From: Chloracidobacterium sp. UBA3360
GTDB taxonomy: Bacteria > Acidobacteriota > Blastocatellia > Pyrinomonadales > Pyrinomonadaceae
DNA length: 34,912 nt
Assembly: GCA_002360555.1 (NCBI GenBank)
Contig: DEQS01000105.1
Span: forward strand, 1-34,912
Direction of reading: 5' to 3'
This document shows positions 7,974 to 16,896 of this stretch, one piece after another (positions within the stretch are counted from its first letter, which is position 1; every line of letters begins with the position of its first letter). Made by a program: the position numbers and the translations under genes. The notes under the pieces are model-generated. The model saw only the letters and a program-made list of their open reading frames with translations. It did no database searches and had not been told where the DNA came from.

Positions 7974-9152
7974 ATGACCACAGCCGCAGGCACCGCACTA
8001 TCAAACGACGGCTTGACCGTTTTATCAGAAGAAGAGGAATTGTTTCGCGCTTCCGTCCGCGAATTTGCCGAGGGCGAGGTTCGTCCTCGCGTCGAGCATA
8101 TGGAACAGGCCGCAAAGCTCGACGCGGACCTCATTAAGCAATGTTTCGAACTCGGTTTGATGGCCATCGAATCCCCTGAAGAATACGGCGGTGCCGGCTC
8201 GACGATTTTTAACGCGATCCTCGCGATCGAGGAACTCGCCCGGGTCGACGCGAGCGTATCGGTTTTTGTCGATGTACACAATACGCTAGTCACAAACGCC
8301 TTTATGCGATGGGGCAGCGACGAACTAAAGAAGAAATACTTGACCCAAATGGCGACCGGTAAGGTCGGCGCCTACGCATTGAGCGAAGCTGGTTCAGGCT
8401 CGGATGCATTTGCCCTTTCAACTAAGGCCGCAGACAAGGGTGACTATTGGGAATTGACCGGACAAAAACTCTGGATCACTAATGGCAACGAGGCCGAAAT
8501 ATTTATCGTTTTCGCGACTATCGACCCAGCCGCAGGTTATAAAGGCATCACTGCATTTATCGTTGAGAAAGGGTTTGAGGGTTTTACGGTTGGCAAAAAA
8601 GAGGACAAGCTCGGCATCCGGGCGTCATCGACGACCGAGCTGATTTTTGACGGCTGTAAAGTGCCAAAAGAGAACGTCCTCGGCGAGGTCGGCAAAGGCT
8701 ACAAGGTCTCGATCGAAACGCTCAACGAGGGCCGCATTGGTATCGGAGCCCAAATGCTCGGTATCGCTCAGGGAGCTTACGAATGTGCTCTCAAATACAC
8801 TCAGGAACGCGAACAGTTTGGCCAGTCGATCAACAGTTTTCAGGCGGTACAGTTTCAGCTCGCCGAAATGGCTGTTGAGATCGAGGCGACACGCCTGCTG
8901 GTCTACAACGCCGCCCGTCTCAAGGACGCAGGTCTTCCGTTCCTGAAAGAAGCAGCGATGGCAAAGCTCTATTCGTCACGCTGTGCCGAGGCCGTTGCGT
9001 CCAAGGCCATCGAGCTCTACGGCGGCTATGGCTACGTCAAAGACTATCCGGTCGAAAAATACTGGCGCGACAGCAAGATCGGCGCGATCTATGAGGGCAC
9101 TTCAAACATGCAGCTGCAGACCATAGCGAAGCTGATCATGAGCGGAAAGTAA
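7974..9152 (+). CDS. Acyl-CoA dehydrogenase (short/branched-chain type)
   Basis: 392 residues, full length for the family. It oxidises acyl-CoA to trans-2-enoyl-CoA with FAD in beta-oxidation or branched-chain amino acid breakdown. The three domains are visible: helical N-terminus (about 18-130), the middle beta domain with YALSEAGSGSDA and KLWITNG, and the helical C-terminus with GYGYVKDYPVEKYWRD and IYEGTSNMQ. Glu374 of that last motif is the expected catalytic base. AGGAACAC lies before the ATG. Its TAA overlaps the ATG of the GNAT gene (TAATG), so they are co-translated. Butyryl- and 2-methylbutyryl-CoA are plausible substrates; the sequence does not decide. Confidence 0.93.
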   Translation: MTTAAGTALSNDGLTVLSEEEELFRASVREFAEGEVRPRVEHMEQAAKLDADLIKQCFELGLMAIESPEEYGGAGSTIFNAILAIEELARVDASVSVFVDVHNTLVTNAFMRWGSDELKKKYLTQMATGKVGAYALSEAGSGSDAFALSTKAADKGDYWELTGQKLWITNGNEAEIFIVFATIDPAAGYKGITAFIVEKGFEGFTVGKKEDKLGIRASSTTELIFDGCKVPKENVLGEVGKGYKVSIETLNEGRIGIGAQMLGIAQGAYECALKYTQEREQFGQSINSFQAVQFQLAEMAVEIEATRLLVYNAARLKDAGLPFLKEAAMAKLYSSRCAEAVASKAIELYGGYGYVKDYPVEKYWRDSKIGAIYEGTSNMQLQTIAKLIMSGK

Positions 9153-9676
9153 TGTCTGTTATCGACATACGTCGGGCCAAAGCTGACGACGCAAAACTGT
9201 TGACCGATCTGTCGTACACGACATTTTGGGATGCGTTTGCCCATCACCCTAAAAATGCGCCGGATGACCTCGCACACTACATGCGCCAGGCTTTTACCAT
9301 CGAGCAGCTCGCCGTTGAGCTTGCTGATGAAAAGACGATCTTTCTGATCGCTGAGCTTGATAACAAGCCTGCCGGATATGCCAAGCTGATAGTCGAAAGC
9401 CGTGAGGATGGCATCACAGCGGAAAAGCCCATCGAGCTTTCACGTCTTTATTCTCACCAGGAATACTTAGGCAAAGGCGTCGGACAAAACCTAATGGACG
9501 CTTGTTTTGAACTCGCCAAGTCGCACGATCACGACGTAATGTGGCTCGGCGTGTGGGAATACAACCCACGGGCACAGCGATTTTACGAAAAGAACGGCTT
9601 TCGTGAAGTCGGCAAACATACCTTTCAACTAGGCTCTGACCCACAGACCGACCTTTTAATGCAGCGAACCATTTAG
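9152..9676 (+). CDS. GNAT-family N-acetyltransferase (PaiA-like)
   Basis: 174 residues. The acetyl-CoA site is YLGKGVGQNLM at about 105-115, preceded by the strand IELSRLYSHQ and followed by WLGVWEYNPRAQRFYEKNGF, the usual GNAT motif B. The early part (DLSYTTFWDAFAHHPKNAPDD) resembles PaiA-type polyamine/diamine acetyltransferases, in which this region forms part of the substrate pocket. The substrate is not certain. The start overlaps the acyl-CoA dehydrogenase stop by one base, so expression is coupled. Confidence 0.85.
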   Translation: MSVIDIRRAKADDAKLLTDLSYTTFWDAFAHHPKNAPDDLAHYMRQAFTIEQLAVELADEKTIFLIAELDNKPAGYAKLIVESREDGITAEKPIELSRLYSHQEYLGKGVGQNLMDACFELAKSHDHDVMWLGVWEYNPRAQRFYEKNGFREVGKHTFQLGSDPQTDLLMQRTI

Positions 9677-9681
9677 CCCGA

Positions 9682-10062
9682 ATGATCACTCGAGCCTTAG
9701 TTATTTGGCTTTTGTTAATGCTGGTCGAGACGATACACGGCATTTTGCGGGGGCTATTGCTCGTGCCGTTGACTGGCCAAACACACGCAAATCAGATCGG
9801 CGTAGGGGTCGGTTCATTGCTTATCTTGGTTATTTCGATTTTGACGATCAAATGGATCAAAGCTGTCAGGATCAGCGAATTACTGACGGTCGGTATGATC
9901 TGGGTGCTTCTAACATTAGCTTTTGAGGTTGGGCTAGGCTACGCAGTTGGCGGCAGGGACAGAGTCTCAATGGACTATGATCTTCGCCAAGGCGGCCTTA
10001 TGCCGCTCGGCCTACTCATTATGTTGTTCTCACCATTGGTCGCCCGACGGATCAGAAATTGA
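9682..10062 (+). CDS. Small integral membrane protein of unknown function
   Basis: 126 residues with four hydrophobic segments at about 4-30, 40-60, 66-88 and 104-119. A conserved-looking loop VGGRDRVSMDYDLRQGGL precedes the last helix. It begins 5 bases after the GNAT stop, so it is likely the third gene of that operon. I do not recognise a family. The start at ATG 9682 lacks a clear Shine-Dalgarno site, consistent with coupling. Confidence 0.7.
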   Translation: MITRALVIWLLLMLVETIHGILRGLLLVPLTGQTHANQIGVGVGSLLILVISILTIKWIKAVRISELLTVGMIWVLLTLAFEVGLGYAVGGRDRVSMDYDLRQGGLMPLGLLIMLFSPLVARRIRN

Positions 10063-10100
10063 TTTGCGCTGACTCCCATTTATGAGCTATTGTTGCATCT

Positions 10101-11123
10101 GTGAGATACATCAAAAACCCTCCTAATCCCTACAACCAATACTCAGCCGAATTTGTCGGCGAGCCGCCGCCGACAAAGCTTGAGATCTTTGAGGAAACCA
10201 CGACCAAAAAGATGATCACCAAAGCGTTCGCGTCGGATTGGGAAGGCGGTTGGCGGTACACCGTCAATTGCTATCGCGGGTGCGTCCACGGATGTACATA
10301 TTGTTTTGCCCGCCAGTATCACGAATATCTCGGCTACGGTGCCGGGACGGATTTTGAGACAAAGATCGTCGTCAAGCCAAATGCTCCGCAGATCCTTCGC
10401 CAAGAGCTAAAGAAAACCCGCGACAAGATGCCGCATATAGATTTTTCATTTGCGACGGACCCGTATCTGCCGCTCGAGGCCAGCTATGAATTGACTCGGA
10501 AATGCCTAGAAGTTTGTGCCGAGTTTCGCGTCTCCGTCGGTGTAATTACAAAAGCGCCACTTGTTACGCGCGATATCGACATTTTAAAGAAGTTAAAGTG
10601 CAGCGTTTTCTTTTCGCTGCCGTTTCTTACAAAAGAAAGATCGAACCCTTTTGAACCGTACACGCCCGTTCCCGAAGCTCGCTTTCGTGCAATGCGTGAG
10701 ATCGCCGATGCGGGCATTCCGGTCGGCATCGGTATCGCACCTGTGATACCGGGTTATAACGAATCGGACATTCCCGGTTTGCTCGAGCGTGCAAAAGAGG
10801 CGGGTGCAACGCGGGCCTTTATGTCGATGCTCCATCTCGACACGGATTCGATCGAAGAGTATTTTGTGCAAAAGATGCACGAGCGTCTATCGCCGACCGC
10901 CGCGGCAAAGGTCATAAACACAATGAAACGCGAACGCGGCGGCACGCTCCGCCACGCGACCTACAAAGAACGCAGCACCGGAAAGACAGAACAGTGGGAT
11001 GTGACAAAAAAGCTGTTCGATTTTCACGCAAAGCGACTCGGGTTTAATGCAGAAAAAATGCGGGATCAGCCTAAACTTGAAACGGTCGCAGAAAATATGC
11101 CGTTTCAGCAGAGATTATTTTAA
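10101..11123 (+). CDS. Radical SAM protein, PA0069 / Rv2578c-like (SPL-related)
   Basis: 340 residues. The [4Fe-4S] motif is CxxxCxxC at Cys61, Cys65 and Cys68 within YRGCVHGCTYCFARQYHEY, the form typical of the PA0069-like group related to spore photoproduct lyase. Other family stretches are FSFATDPYLPLE, GVITKAPLV, the PFLTKERSNPFEPYTP segment and GIPVGIGIAPVIPGYNESDI. The reaction of the group is not established. The start is GTG at 10101, chosen because the protein then begins with the RYIKNPPNPY segment near the family's usual N-terminus. It follows the membrane protein gene by 38 bases. Confidence 0.88.
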   Translation: MRYIKNPPNPYNQYSAEFVGEPPPTKLEIFEETTTKKMITKAFASDWEGGWRYTVNCYRGCVHGCTYCFARQYHEYLGYGAGTDFETKIVVKPNAPQILRQELKKTRDKMPHIDFSFATDPYLPLEASYELTRKCLEVCAEFRVSVGVITKAPLVTRDIDILKKLKCSVFFSLPFLTKERSNPFEPYTPVPEARFRAMREIADAGIPVGIGIAPVIPGYNESDIPGLLERAKEAGATRAFMSMLHLDTDSIEEYFVQKMHERLSPTAAAKVINTMKRERGGTLRHATYKERSTGKTEQWDVTKKLFDFHAKRLGFNAEKMRDQPKLETVAENMPFQQRLF

Positions 11124-11131
11124 CTTCGCAA

Positions 11132-11158
11132 GGAAAACGCTATCTATTATAGTTTTCC
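11132..11158. other. Hairpin just after the radical SAM gene
   Basis: GGAAAA, a two-base bulge and CTAT pair with ATAG and TTTTCC around the loop CTATT. It lies 8 bases after the radical SAM stop. There is no separate T-run after the stem, so a processing or weak termination role is possible but not shown. Confidence 0.4.
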
Positions 11159-11202
11159 GTATCAATTAGTTCTGTAATACAATTACTCAAATTTTCCACT
11201 TC

Positions 11203-11214
11203 TATCAATTGATA
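11203..11214. promoter_or_regulatory. 12-base palindrome upstream of the lipoprotein gene
   Basis: TATCAATTGATA is a perfect palindrome, 62 bases upstream of the lipoprotein start. A related half, TATCAATTAG, lies about 40 bases upstream at 11160-11169. This paired arrangement resembles an operator with a secondary site. Confidence 0.35.
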
Positions 11215-11276
11215 CGCTTTATCGCGTTGACCGAGCATTTGAAATCGGCCGCGACGTTTTTAAAGGGAGGAATATT

Positions 11277-11846
11277 ATGAGAGTAACAGGTATGAAAGTT
11301 GGTTTGGTGCTTTTCGCTTGCAGCGTTTTCTTGACCGCCTGTGGTGCGGGCGGGGCGGGTGCCGACATCGTACTCAAAATAAATAAAAAAGAAACCCCCA
11401 TGACGGTAAAGACAGCTGTCTTTACCAAGTACGATCCCGTCGATCTGCCCTCAGGCAAACGGACACAGGGTTACAGTTTTATCCTCAGCAATTTTGAGAT
11501 GGATAAGGATCTTGACAAGTATGGCCCCGATTTGACGTCTGCGGGGCAGATAAAGGTCCAGTTTGCATTGAACGTGCTCGAAGGCGACACGAAGGAATTG
11601 AAACTCAAACCGGACACGTACAAATATTCGGCCTCGATGGATGCACCGGAACCCAAGCTTGGTTCATTTCGTGTTTTCATGTTTGCGGACGCCAAAGAAG
11701 ATATTTGGGCACGTATGGGAGGAACCAAAGATTCTTTTGTAAAACTGACATCCGTCACGGATGACACTGTAAGCGGCGAGATCGTGCTGCAGGATGGGGA
11801 CGAATCTGTAAAAGGAAAATTTACCGCCAAATTAAATAAAAAATGA
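11277..11846 (+). CDS. Predicted lipoprotein of unknown function
   Basis: 189 residues. A lipoprotein signal peptide ends with the lipobox FLTAC, so Cys22 would be lipidated after cleavage; a short Gly/Ala stretch follows. The mature part is beta-rich and hydrophilic, with alternating strands (IKVQFALNVLEGD, SFRVFMFADAKEDIWARMGG, TVSGEIVLQDGDESVKGKF). No family is recognised. A strong GGGAGG Shine-Dalgarno site is 7 bases before the ATG. It has its own upstream region of 150 bases with a palindrome. Confidence 0.78.
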   Translation: MRVTGMKVGLVLFACSVFLTACGAGGAGADIVLKINKKETPMTVKTAVFTKYDPVDLPSGKRTQGYSFILSNFEMDKDLDKYGPDLTSAGQIKVQFALNVLEGDTKELKLKPDTYKYSASMDAPEPKLGSFRVFMFADAKEDIWARMGGTKDSFVKLTSVTDDTVSGEIVLQDGDESVKGKFTAKLNKK

Positions 11847-11888
11847 GCATCGTTCCGTTTACGGTCGATGATTAGCTAATCTATCTAC

Positions 11889-12206
11889 ATGCAAGATCGA
11901 ATCGAAGTTTTTCGCCAGATGTTAGAGGCCGAACCTGACAATACAATGGTCATGTTCGGCCTCGCCAAAGAATACGAAAAGCTCGGCCAGCACGCCGAGG
12001 TTATCGCTTTGCTCGAAAATTATCTCGCAAGCGCAGATGACGAGGGCAATGCTTACGGCGTGCTTGCTAACGCCTATGCCCTTTCCGGCGACCGCGAAAA
12101 GGCCGCCGACACATACCGCAAAGGCATCGATGTATCGATGGTACACGGCCATCCGTCGATGGCAAACGAATATCGGATGACACTGGATCTGGATTTTGCC
12201 GATTAG
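11889..12206 (+). CDS. Small tetratricopeptide-repeat protein
   Basis: 105 residues holding about two and a half TPR units: ALTERNATION of NTMVMFGLAKEYEKLGQHAE (about 18-37) and NAYGVLANAYALSGDREKAA (about 53-72), each with the Trp/Leu-Gly-Tyr-Ala-Pro positions partly kept. It is probably a cytoplasmic protein-interaction module. No signal peptide. It is convergent with the cyclophilin gene, whose stop lies 14 bases away. Confidence 0.75.
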   Translation: MQDRIEVFRQMLEAEPDNTMVMFGLAKEYEKLGQHAEVIALLENYLASADDEGNAYGVLANAYALSGDREKAADTYRKGIDVSMVHGHPSMANEYRMTLDLDFAD

Positions 12207-12220
12207 TTGCGGGGAAACGG

Positions 12221-12862
12221 TTACCGCTCTAACGTGGTGCAATTCAAAACACTCGCCCTTTTGACCCGCACAGGCTTGTTGGGTTTTTCATCGGTGACGG
12301 GTGCCCTATTTATCGCATCGACAATCTCCATTCCGCGCGTCACCCGGCCAAACGCCGCGAATTTGCCGTCGAGATAAGACGCTTCGGATACAAGAATAAA
12401 AAAATGTGAGGTCGCCATGTTGGGTTCGTCGGGGCGGGCCATTGAGACGATGCCGCGTTCGTGGAGTATCTTGTTTGGCTCGTCGGGAATGGTACGTATA
12501 GCTCGTTTTCCAAGCTCGGGCATTACACCGCCTGCACGGGTCCAGACGTTCCCTCCTTGCACGACAAATCCAGGCACGACTCGGCTGAAAAGCGTGGTGT
12601 CAAAAGCCCCGATCGCGGCTAGATTTAGAAAATTGCGGACTGATTCGGGAGCGCTTTCAGGAAAGAGCTCGATATCGATCATGCCTGACTCTGTGTCGAG
12701 CGTCACGCATTTCGAAGCCATTGTTTTAACGTCCGCTCGGTCAAACGGCTCTAATACTATCGATGGCGTCGGCGTCGGGCGGGCATTCACTTTTTGAGCG
12801 ACCGCAGGCAAGACCGCAAACATCGCAACCAAAATTAACGTAAAAGCGGCGCGTTCAAACAT
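12221..12862 (-). CDS. Exported cyclophilin-type peptidyl-prolyl isomerase
   Basis: 213 residues. A signal peptide (1-22, ending PAVAQ) precedes a short proline-rich linker (NARPTPTPS) and a bacterial cyclophilin domain from about residue 50. Core motifs are FSRVVPGFVVQGG, with the catalytic Arg, then ATSHFFILVSEASYLDGKFAAFGRV. The Gln of the canonical SQFFI is replaced by His, giving SHFFI. It would speed proline isomerisation during folding in the periplasm. The motif order and the length match the family. It is divergent from the M1 peptidase gene. Confidence 0.88.
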   Translation of the reverse strand: MFERAAFTLILVAMFAVLPAVAQKVNARPTPTPSIVLEPFDRADVKTMASKCVTLDTESGMIDIELFPESAPESVRNFLNLAAIGAFDTTLFSRVVPGFVVQGGNVWTRAGGVMPELGKRAIRTIPDEPNKILHERGIVSMARPDEPNMATSHFFILVSEASYLDGKFAAFGRVTRGMEIVDAINRAPVTDEKPNKPVRVKRASVLNCTTLER

Positions 12863-12904
12863 TGATTCATTTTCGGCAAAACCGAACTGAGTGTAAAGTA
12901 GAAA

Positions 12905-12918
12905 AGGCAGAGCTGCCT
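12905..12918. promoter_or_regulatory. Dyad in the divergent cyclophilin / M1 peptidase gap
   Basis: AGGCAG and CTGCCT form a perfect 6-base inverted repeat around AG, about midway between two divergent start codons. It may be an operator or a short hairpin; no more can be said. Confidence 0.3.
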
Positions 12919-12969
12919 ACGTGAGCGGTTGGTTCGTTGGTTTAAGTCTGGGAGGAGCCTGATCGGATT

Positions 12970-14622
12970 ATGAAACAAATTTCCATATTGACAGCAATTT
13001 TAGTGTTTTCCGCGTCTTCTATTGCCCAACGCACGCTAGGCGTGCGTCCGACCGAAACAGGCGGGCCGCTCAGGTTTGAGCAGGCCGTGTATGATGTTCA
13101 GTCGTATGACGTTTCGCTCGATGTCGATCCGGGAAACAAGTCGATCAAAGGCTCGACGGTAATAAAAGCAAAGATCGTTATACCGACCAACGTGATCCAA
13201 CTCGATCTCGACACGCGGTACACCGTCGCGACGGTTCGCGAGAGTGGCGTGGATCGCAAATATCAGTTCAAGGACGGCAAAATTTGGATATGGTTCCCCA
13301 TGACAAAACAGGTGGGCGAGTCGGTCGCTATTTCGATAGCATATGCGGGTGTTCCCCGTGAGGCCCCGCGTCCGCCATGGATCGGCGGTTTTATGTGGAA
13401 AAAGACTCCGTCCGGAGTCGACTGGATCTCGGTCGCTCTGCAAAATGACGGTGCCGATCTGCTATTCCCATGCAAAGACCATCCATCCGACAAAGCTGCT
13501 AACGTCCAGATGCACATCACCGTTCCAGATCCGCTGAACGCTAATGGCCCCGGCAAGCTCATTAGCACGGTCAAAAACAAAAACGGCACATCGACCTATA
13601 ACTGGGAGATGAACAACCCGATCTCGACCTATTCGATAGTTTTCAACGCTGCACCGTACAAACTGATCAGCGACAAATACAGATCGATCACCGGCGAGAC
13701 GGTGCCGATCGATTTTTACATCCTGCCCGAAAGCTACGATAAAGGTGCGGGACTGATCGCCGAGCAGAAAAAATATCTCGCGTTTTACGAAAAATATCTA
13801 GGGCCTTTTCCGTTTCGTTCCGTCAAGGTCGGCATAGTCGAGACGCCGCATCTCGGGATGGAACACTCGACCAATATCGCGTATGGCAACCAGTTCAAAT
13901 ACGACAAAGACGGCATGGACTGGCTGTTGCTGCACGAATTTGGCCACGAATACTGGGCCAATCTTGTGACCGCGAGCGACTGGCGTGATTTCTGGATACA
14001 CGAAGGTTTTCAGTCGTATATGGACACGCTCTATCAAGAGCATCTGCACGGCAGAGACGCGTACATGAAAGCGATGGTAGCCCGACAAAAGGGTTTCAAA
14101 AACAAACAGCCCATCGCCCCGCGCGAGCCAAAGATCGCCTATCAGGTCTATATGTCCGAGCCGGACTATATAAATTCCGACGGCGATATCTACGGCAAAG
14201 GTGCCTATTTTCTGCACACGCTCCGCTATCTGATCGGCGACAAAGCGTTTTTTAATGCTCTGCGCCATATGGCATATCCGACCAAGGAAATGGAAAAATT
14301 CACCGACGGCCGCCAAGAGCGACTTGTGAATACCGACGATTTCCTAACCATCGCCGAAGCTGATTCGGGTATGAAGCTCGACTGGTTGTTTGAGATGTAT
14401 CTGCGTCAGCCAAAGTTGCCAAAACTGGTTACATCTGTGTCGGGTACCACGCTTAACCTTAGCTGGGAAACACCAAACAACATGCCATTCCCGATGCCGG
14501 TCGATGTCGTAGTTGGCGGCAAAACCCAACGCATCGAAATGAAAGACGGCAAAGGCTCAGTAACATACACCGGAGCCCCGCCCGTGGTTGATCCCGACGG
14601 CTGGGTTTTGAAAGCGCAATAA
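12970..14622 (+). CDS. Exported M1-family zinc aminopeptidase
   Basis: 550 residues. A signal peptide (1-19, ending SSIAQ) is followed by an N-terminal beta-saddle domain (about 35-220). The catalytic domain has GMEH at 296-299, the exopeptidase-type GxMEN variant, and the zinc site HEFGH at 322-326 with the third ligand Glu345 in WIHEGF, exactly the HExxH-x18-E spacing of M1. A short C-terminal beta domain ends the protein. It would cleave N-terminal residues from peptides in the periplasm or outside the cell. GGAGG lies about 13 bases before the ATG. The long C-terminal helical domain of PepN is absent, as in other bacterial short M1 enzymes. Confidence 0.92.
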   Translation: MKQISILTAILVFSASSIAQRTLGVRPTETGGPLRFEQAVYDVQSYDVSLDVDPGNKSIKGSTVIKAKIVIPTNVIQLDLDTRYTVATVRESGVDRKYQFKDGKIWIWFPMTKQVGESVAISIAYAGVPREAPRPPWIGGFMWKKTPSGVDWISVALQNDGADLLFPCKDHPSDKAANVQMHITVPDPLNANGPGKLISTVKNKNGTSTYNWEMNNPISTYSIVFNAAPYKLISDKYRSITGETVPIDFYILPESYDKGAGLIAEQKKYLAFYEKYLGPFPFRSVKVGIVETPHLGMEHSTNIAYGNQFKYDKDGMDWLLLHEFGHEYWANLVTASDWRDFWIHEGFQSYMDTLYQEHLHGRDAYMKAMVARQKGFKNKQPIAPREPKIAYQVYMSEPDYINSDGDIYGKGAYFLHTLRYLIGDKAFFNALRHMAYPTKEMEKFTDGRQERLVNTDDFLTIAEADSGMKLDWLFEMYLRQPKLPKLVTSVSGTTLNLSWETPNNMPFPMPVDVVVGGKTQRIEMKDGKGSVTYTGAPPVVDPDGWVLKAQ

Positions 14623-14716
14623 AACGCGAGCTACTGCAAATTGCCCGTATTCCCGCGATTTGGTATCTTAAAAAGTTGCCGCATTAGTAATATTTGCTGT
14701 AATAGGAACTGGATAA

Positions 14717-16858
14717 ATGGCGACGGGAACAAAAAAGAACGGAAAGGCAGCCTCAGCAGACAAATACCACGGTCTCGATACCGAGACGCTGGTCGGACTG
14801 TACCGCACAATGTACACTTCGCGGCGGGTCGATGACAAAGAGATCCAGCTCAAGGGACAGAACAAGATATTTTTTCAGATCTCGGGTGCCGGCCACGAAG
14901 CGATGCTTGCCGCTGCGGCTCTCGCGTTGAAACCCGGTTACGACTGGTTTTTCCCCTATTATCGCGACCGAGCTCTCATGCTCGGCCTAGGAATGACGGC
15001 GCAGGAAATGTTGTGGTCTGCGGTCGGTGCCGAGGTCGATCCAAATTCGCACGGGCGTCAGATGCCTTCGCACTGGGGCAGCGTCAAGTTAAATGTTCCT
15101 TCGCAATCGTCGTGTACCGGCACGCAAGCCTTGCATTCGGTCGGAGCGGCTGAGGCCAGCTATCGTGCTGATCTGGTCAAAGGGCTCAAAGACAAGATAA
15201 GCGGTTACAAAGGCGACGAGGTCGTCTACATGTCCGTCGGCGACGGCACCACGAGCGAGGGCGAATGGTGGGAATCTCTGAACACCGCATCGAATCTCAA
15301 ACTGCCCGTGATCTTTGTCGTTGAGGATAACGGTTACGCTATTTCGACTCCGGTCGAGGTTGGTACGGCGGGCGGCGACGTTTCGAAACTAGTCGTCGGT
15401 TTTCCTGATCTCTATATCCAAAATGTTGACGGTACCGATGTGCTGGCGTCGTACGAGGTATTCAAAAACGCCGTCGCTTATTGTCGCGCACGAAAGGGCC
15501 CGGCGTTTATCCGGGGCAAGGTCGTTCGTCCTTATTCGCACTCGTTGTCGGACGACGAAAAGCTATATCGCCCGGTTGAGGAACTCGAGGCCGACGCTGC
15601 GATCGACCCGATCAAGAAATTTGCCGAGTATTTGATGACCGAGCGGATCGCTTCGTCCGAAGCGCTCGAAGCTCTGCGCAAAGAGGTCGATGACGAGGTC
15701 AACAAGGCCGCTGATATTGCGATCGAAACGCCGCAGCCTGCACCCGAAACGGCACATCGCAATGTGTTCTCGCCGGACATCGATCCGACCGACCGACAGT
15801 TGTTTGACACCGAAGACGGTGCTGAGCTATCGGGCAATGCAGGTACAATGGTCGATCTGATCAATCGCTGTATGCACGAGGAGATGGAGCGTGACGAGCG
15901 GATCGTCGTTTTTGGCGAGGACGTTGCTGATTGCTCACGCGAGGAGTATCTTGAGACCGTCAAGGGCAAAGGCGGCGTGTTCAAAGTCACGGCAAATCTG
16001 CAGCGGAGCTTTGGCTCGGCTCGCGTTTTCAACACACCGCTTGCCGAGGCAAACATCATCGGCCGTGCGGTCGGCATGGCTCTCCGCAATCTGAAACCGG
16101 TTGTCGAGATCCAGTTTTTTGACTACATTTTCCCGGCGATGCAGCAGATCCGCAACGAGGTCGCGGTGACGCGTTGGCGCTCTGACGGAGACACAAAATG
16201 CCCGATGGTAATGCGTGTTCCGGTCGGCGGCTATCTCAAAGGCGGTGCCGTTTATCACTCGCAATCCGGGACGACGCTCTTTTCGCACACGCCGGGGCTG
16301 ATGATCGTATATCCGTCTAACGCACTCGATGCAAACGGTTTATTGCGTACAGCCATCCGCTGCGATGACCCGGTTTTGTTTCTCGAGCACAAACATCTAT
16401 ATCGTCAGGTTTATAACAAATCGCAGTATCCATCGAGCGATTTCCTCATCCCGTTTGGTAAGGCAAAGACGGTGCGTTCCGGGACCGACATCACGATCGT
16501 GACATACGGTGCCCTGGTCGAACGCTCAAATCAGGCCGCCAAACGGCTTGAGCAACAGGGCATCTCGGTCGAGATCATCGATCTGCGAACGCTCGTCCCG
16601 TACGATTGGGAAGCCATCGCCGAGTCGGTCAAGAAAACCTCACGCGTCATCGTCGCTCACGAGGATCCGGTCTCATACGGCTACGGAGCCGAGATCGCCG
16701 CCCGCATCGGCAATGACCTGTTCGAATACCTCGACGCCCCCGTCCGCCGCGTCGGAGCGACCGACACATTCGTAGCCTACGCCCCGCAGGTCGAAGATTA
16801 CATCCTGCCGCAGTCTGAGGATGTCGAGAATGCTGTGCAGGAATTGATGAAATACTGA
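14717..16858 (+). CDS. Fused alpha/beta E1 subunit of a 2-oxoacid (branched-chain or pyruvate) dehydrogenase
   Basis: 713 residues joining two proteins usually encoded separately. The alpha part (about 1-335) holds the thiamine diphosphate site GDGTTSEGEWWESLN (GDG at 175-177, closing Asn205 in VVEDNGYAIS). The region at about 335-385 is a linker. The beta part (about 385-713) holds VFGEDVADC, then FNTPLAEANIIGRAVGMAL, PVEIQFFDYIFPAMQQIRN and HEDPVSYGYGAEI. The enzyme decarboxylates a 2-oxoacid and passes the acyl group to the lipoyl domain of E2. The sequence fits branched-chain-type E1 best, but pyruvate is not ruled out. No E2 or E3 gene is beside it. An AGGAACT site precedes the ATG. Confidence 0.92.
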   Translation: MATGTKKNGKAASADKYHGLDTETLVGLYRTMYTSRRVDDKEIQLKGQNKIFFQISGAGHEAMLAAAALALKPGYDWFFPYYRDRALMLGLGMTAQEMLWSAVGAEVDPNSHGRQMPSHWGSVKLNVPSQSSCTGTQALHSVGAAEASYRADLVKGLKDKISGYKGDEVVYMSVGDGTTSEGEWWESLNTASNLKLPVIFVVEDNGYAISTPVEVGTAGGDVSKLVVGFPDLYIQNVDGTDVLASYEVFKNAVAYCRARKGPAFIRGKVVRPYSHSLSDDEKLYRPVEELEADAAIDPIKKFAEYLMTERIASSEALEALRKEVDDEVNKAADIAIETPQPAPETAHRNVFSPDIDPTDRQLFDTEDGAELSGNAGTMVDLINRCMHEEMERDERIVVFGEDVADCSREEYLETVKGKGGVFKVTANLQRSFGSARVFNTPLAEANIIGRAVGMALRNLKPVVEIQFFDYIFPAMQQIRNEVAVTRWRSDGDTKCPMVMRVPVGGYLKGGAVYHSQSGTTLFSHTPGLMIVYPSNALDANGLLRTAIRCDDPVLFLEHKHLYRQVYNKSQYPSSDFLIPFGKAKTVRSGTDITIVTYGALVERSNQAAKRLEQQGISVEIIDLRTLVPYDWEAIAESVKKTSRVIVAHEDPVSYGYGAEIAARIGNDLFEYLDAPVRRVGATDTFVAYAPQVEDYILPQSEDVENAVQELMKY

Positions 16859-16864
16859 GGAAAA

Positions 16865-16896
16865 TTAGCCGCAGATAAACGCAAATAAACGCAGAT
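16865..16896 (+). repeat. Left inverted-repeat arm of the GxxExxY unit
   Basis: Three 10-base units (CGCAGATAAA, CGCAAATAAA, CGCAGAT) preceded by TTAGC. Its last base touches the ATG of the GxxExxY gene. It matches the reverse complement of 17295-17326 at 28 of 32 positions. Confidence 0.85.

Noticed and set aside
11132..11158. Rho-independent terminator of the radical SAM gene
   Set aside because: The stem is AT-rich and no T-run follows, so it is listed only as a hairpin.
13798..14316. Long open frame antisense to the M1 peptidase gene
   Set aside because: It mirrors the codon bias of the real gene; no motif or ribosome-binding site supports it.
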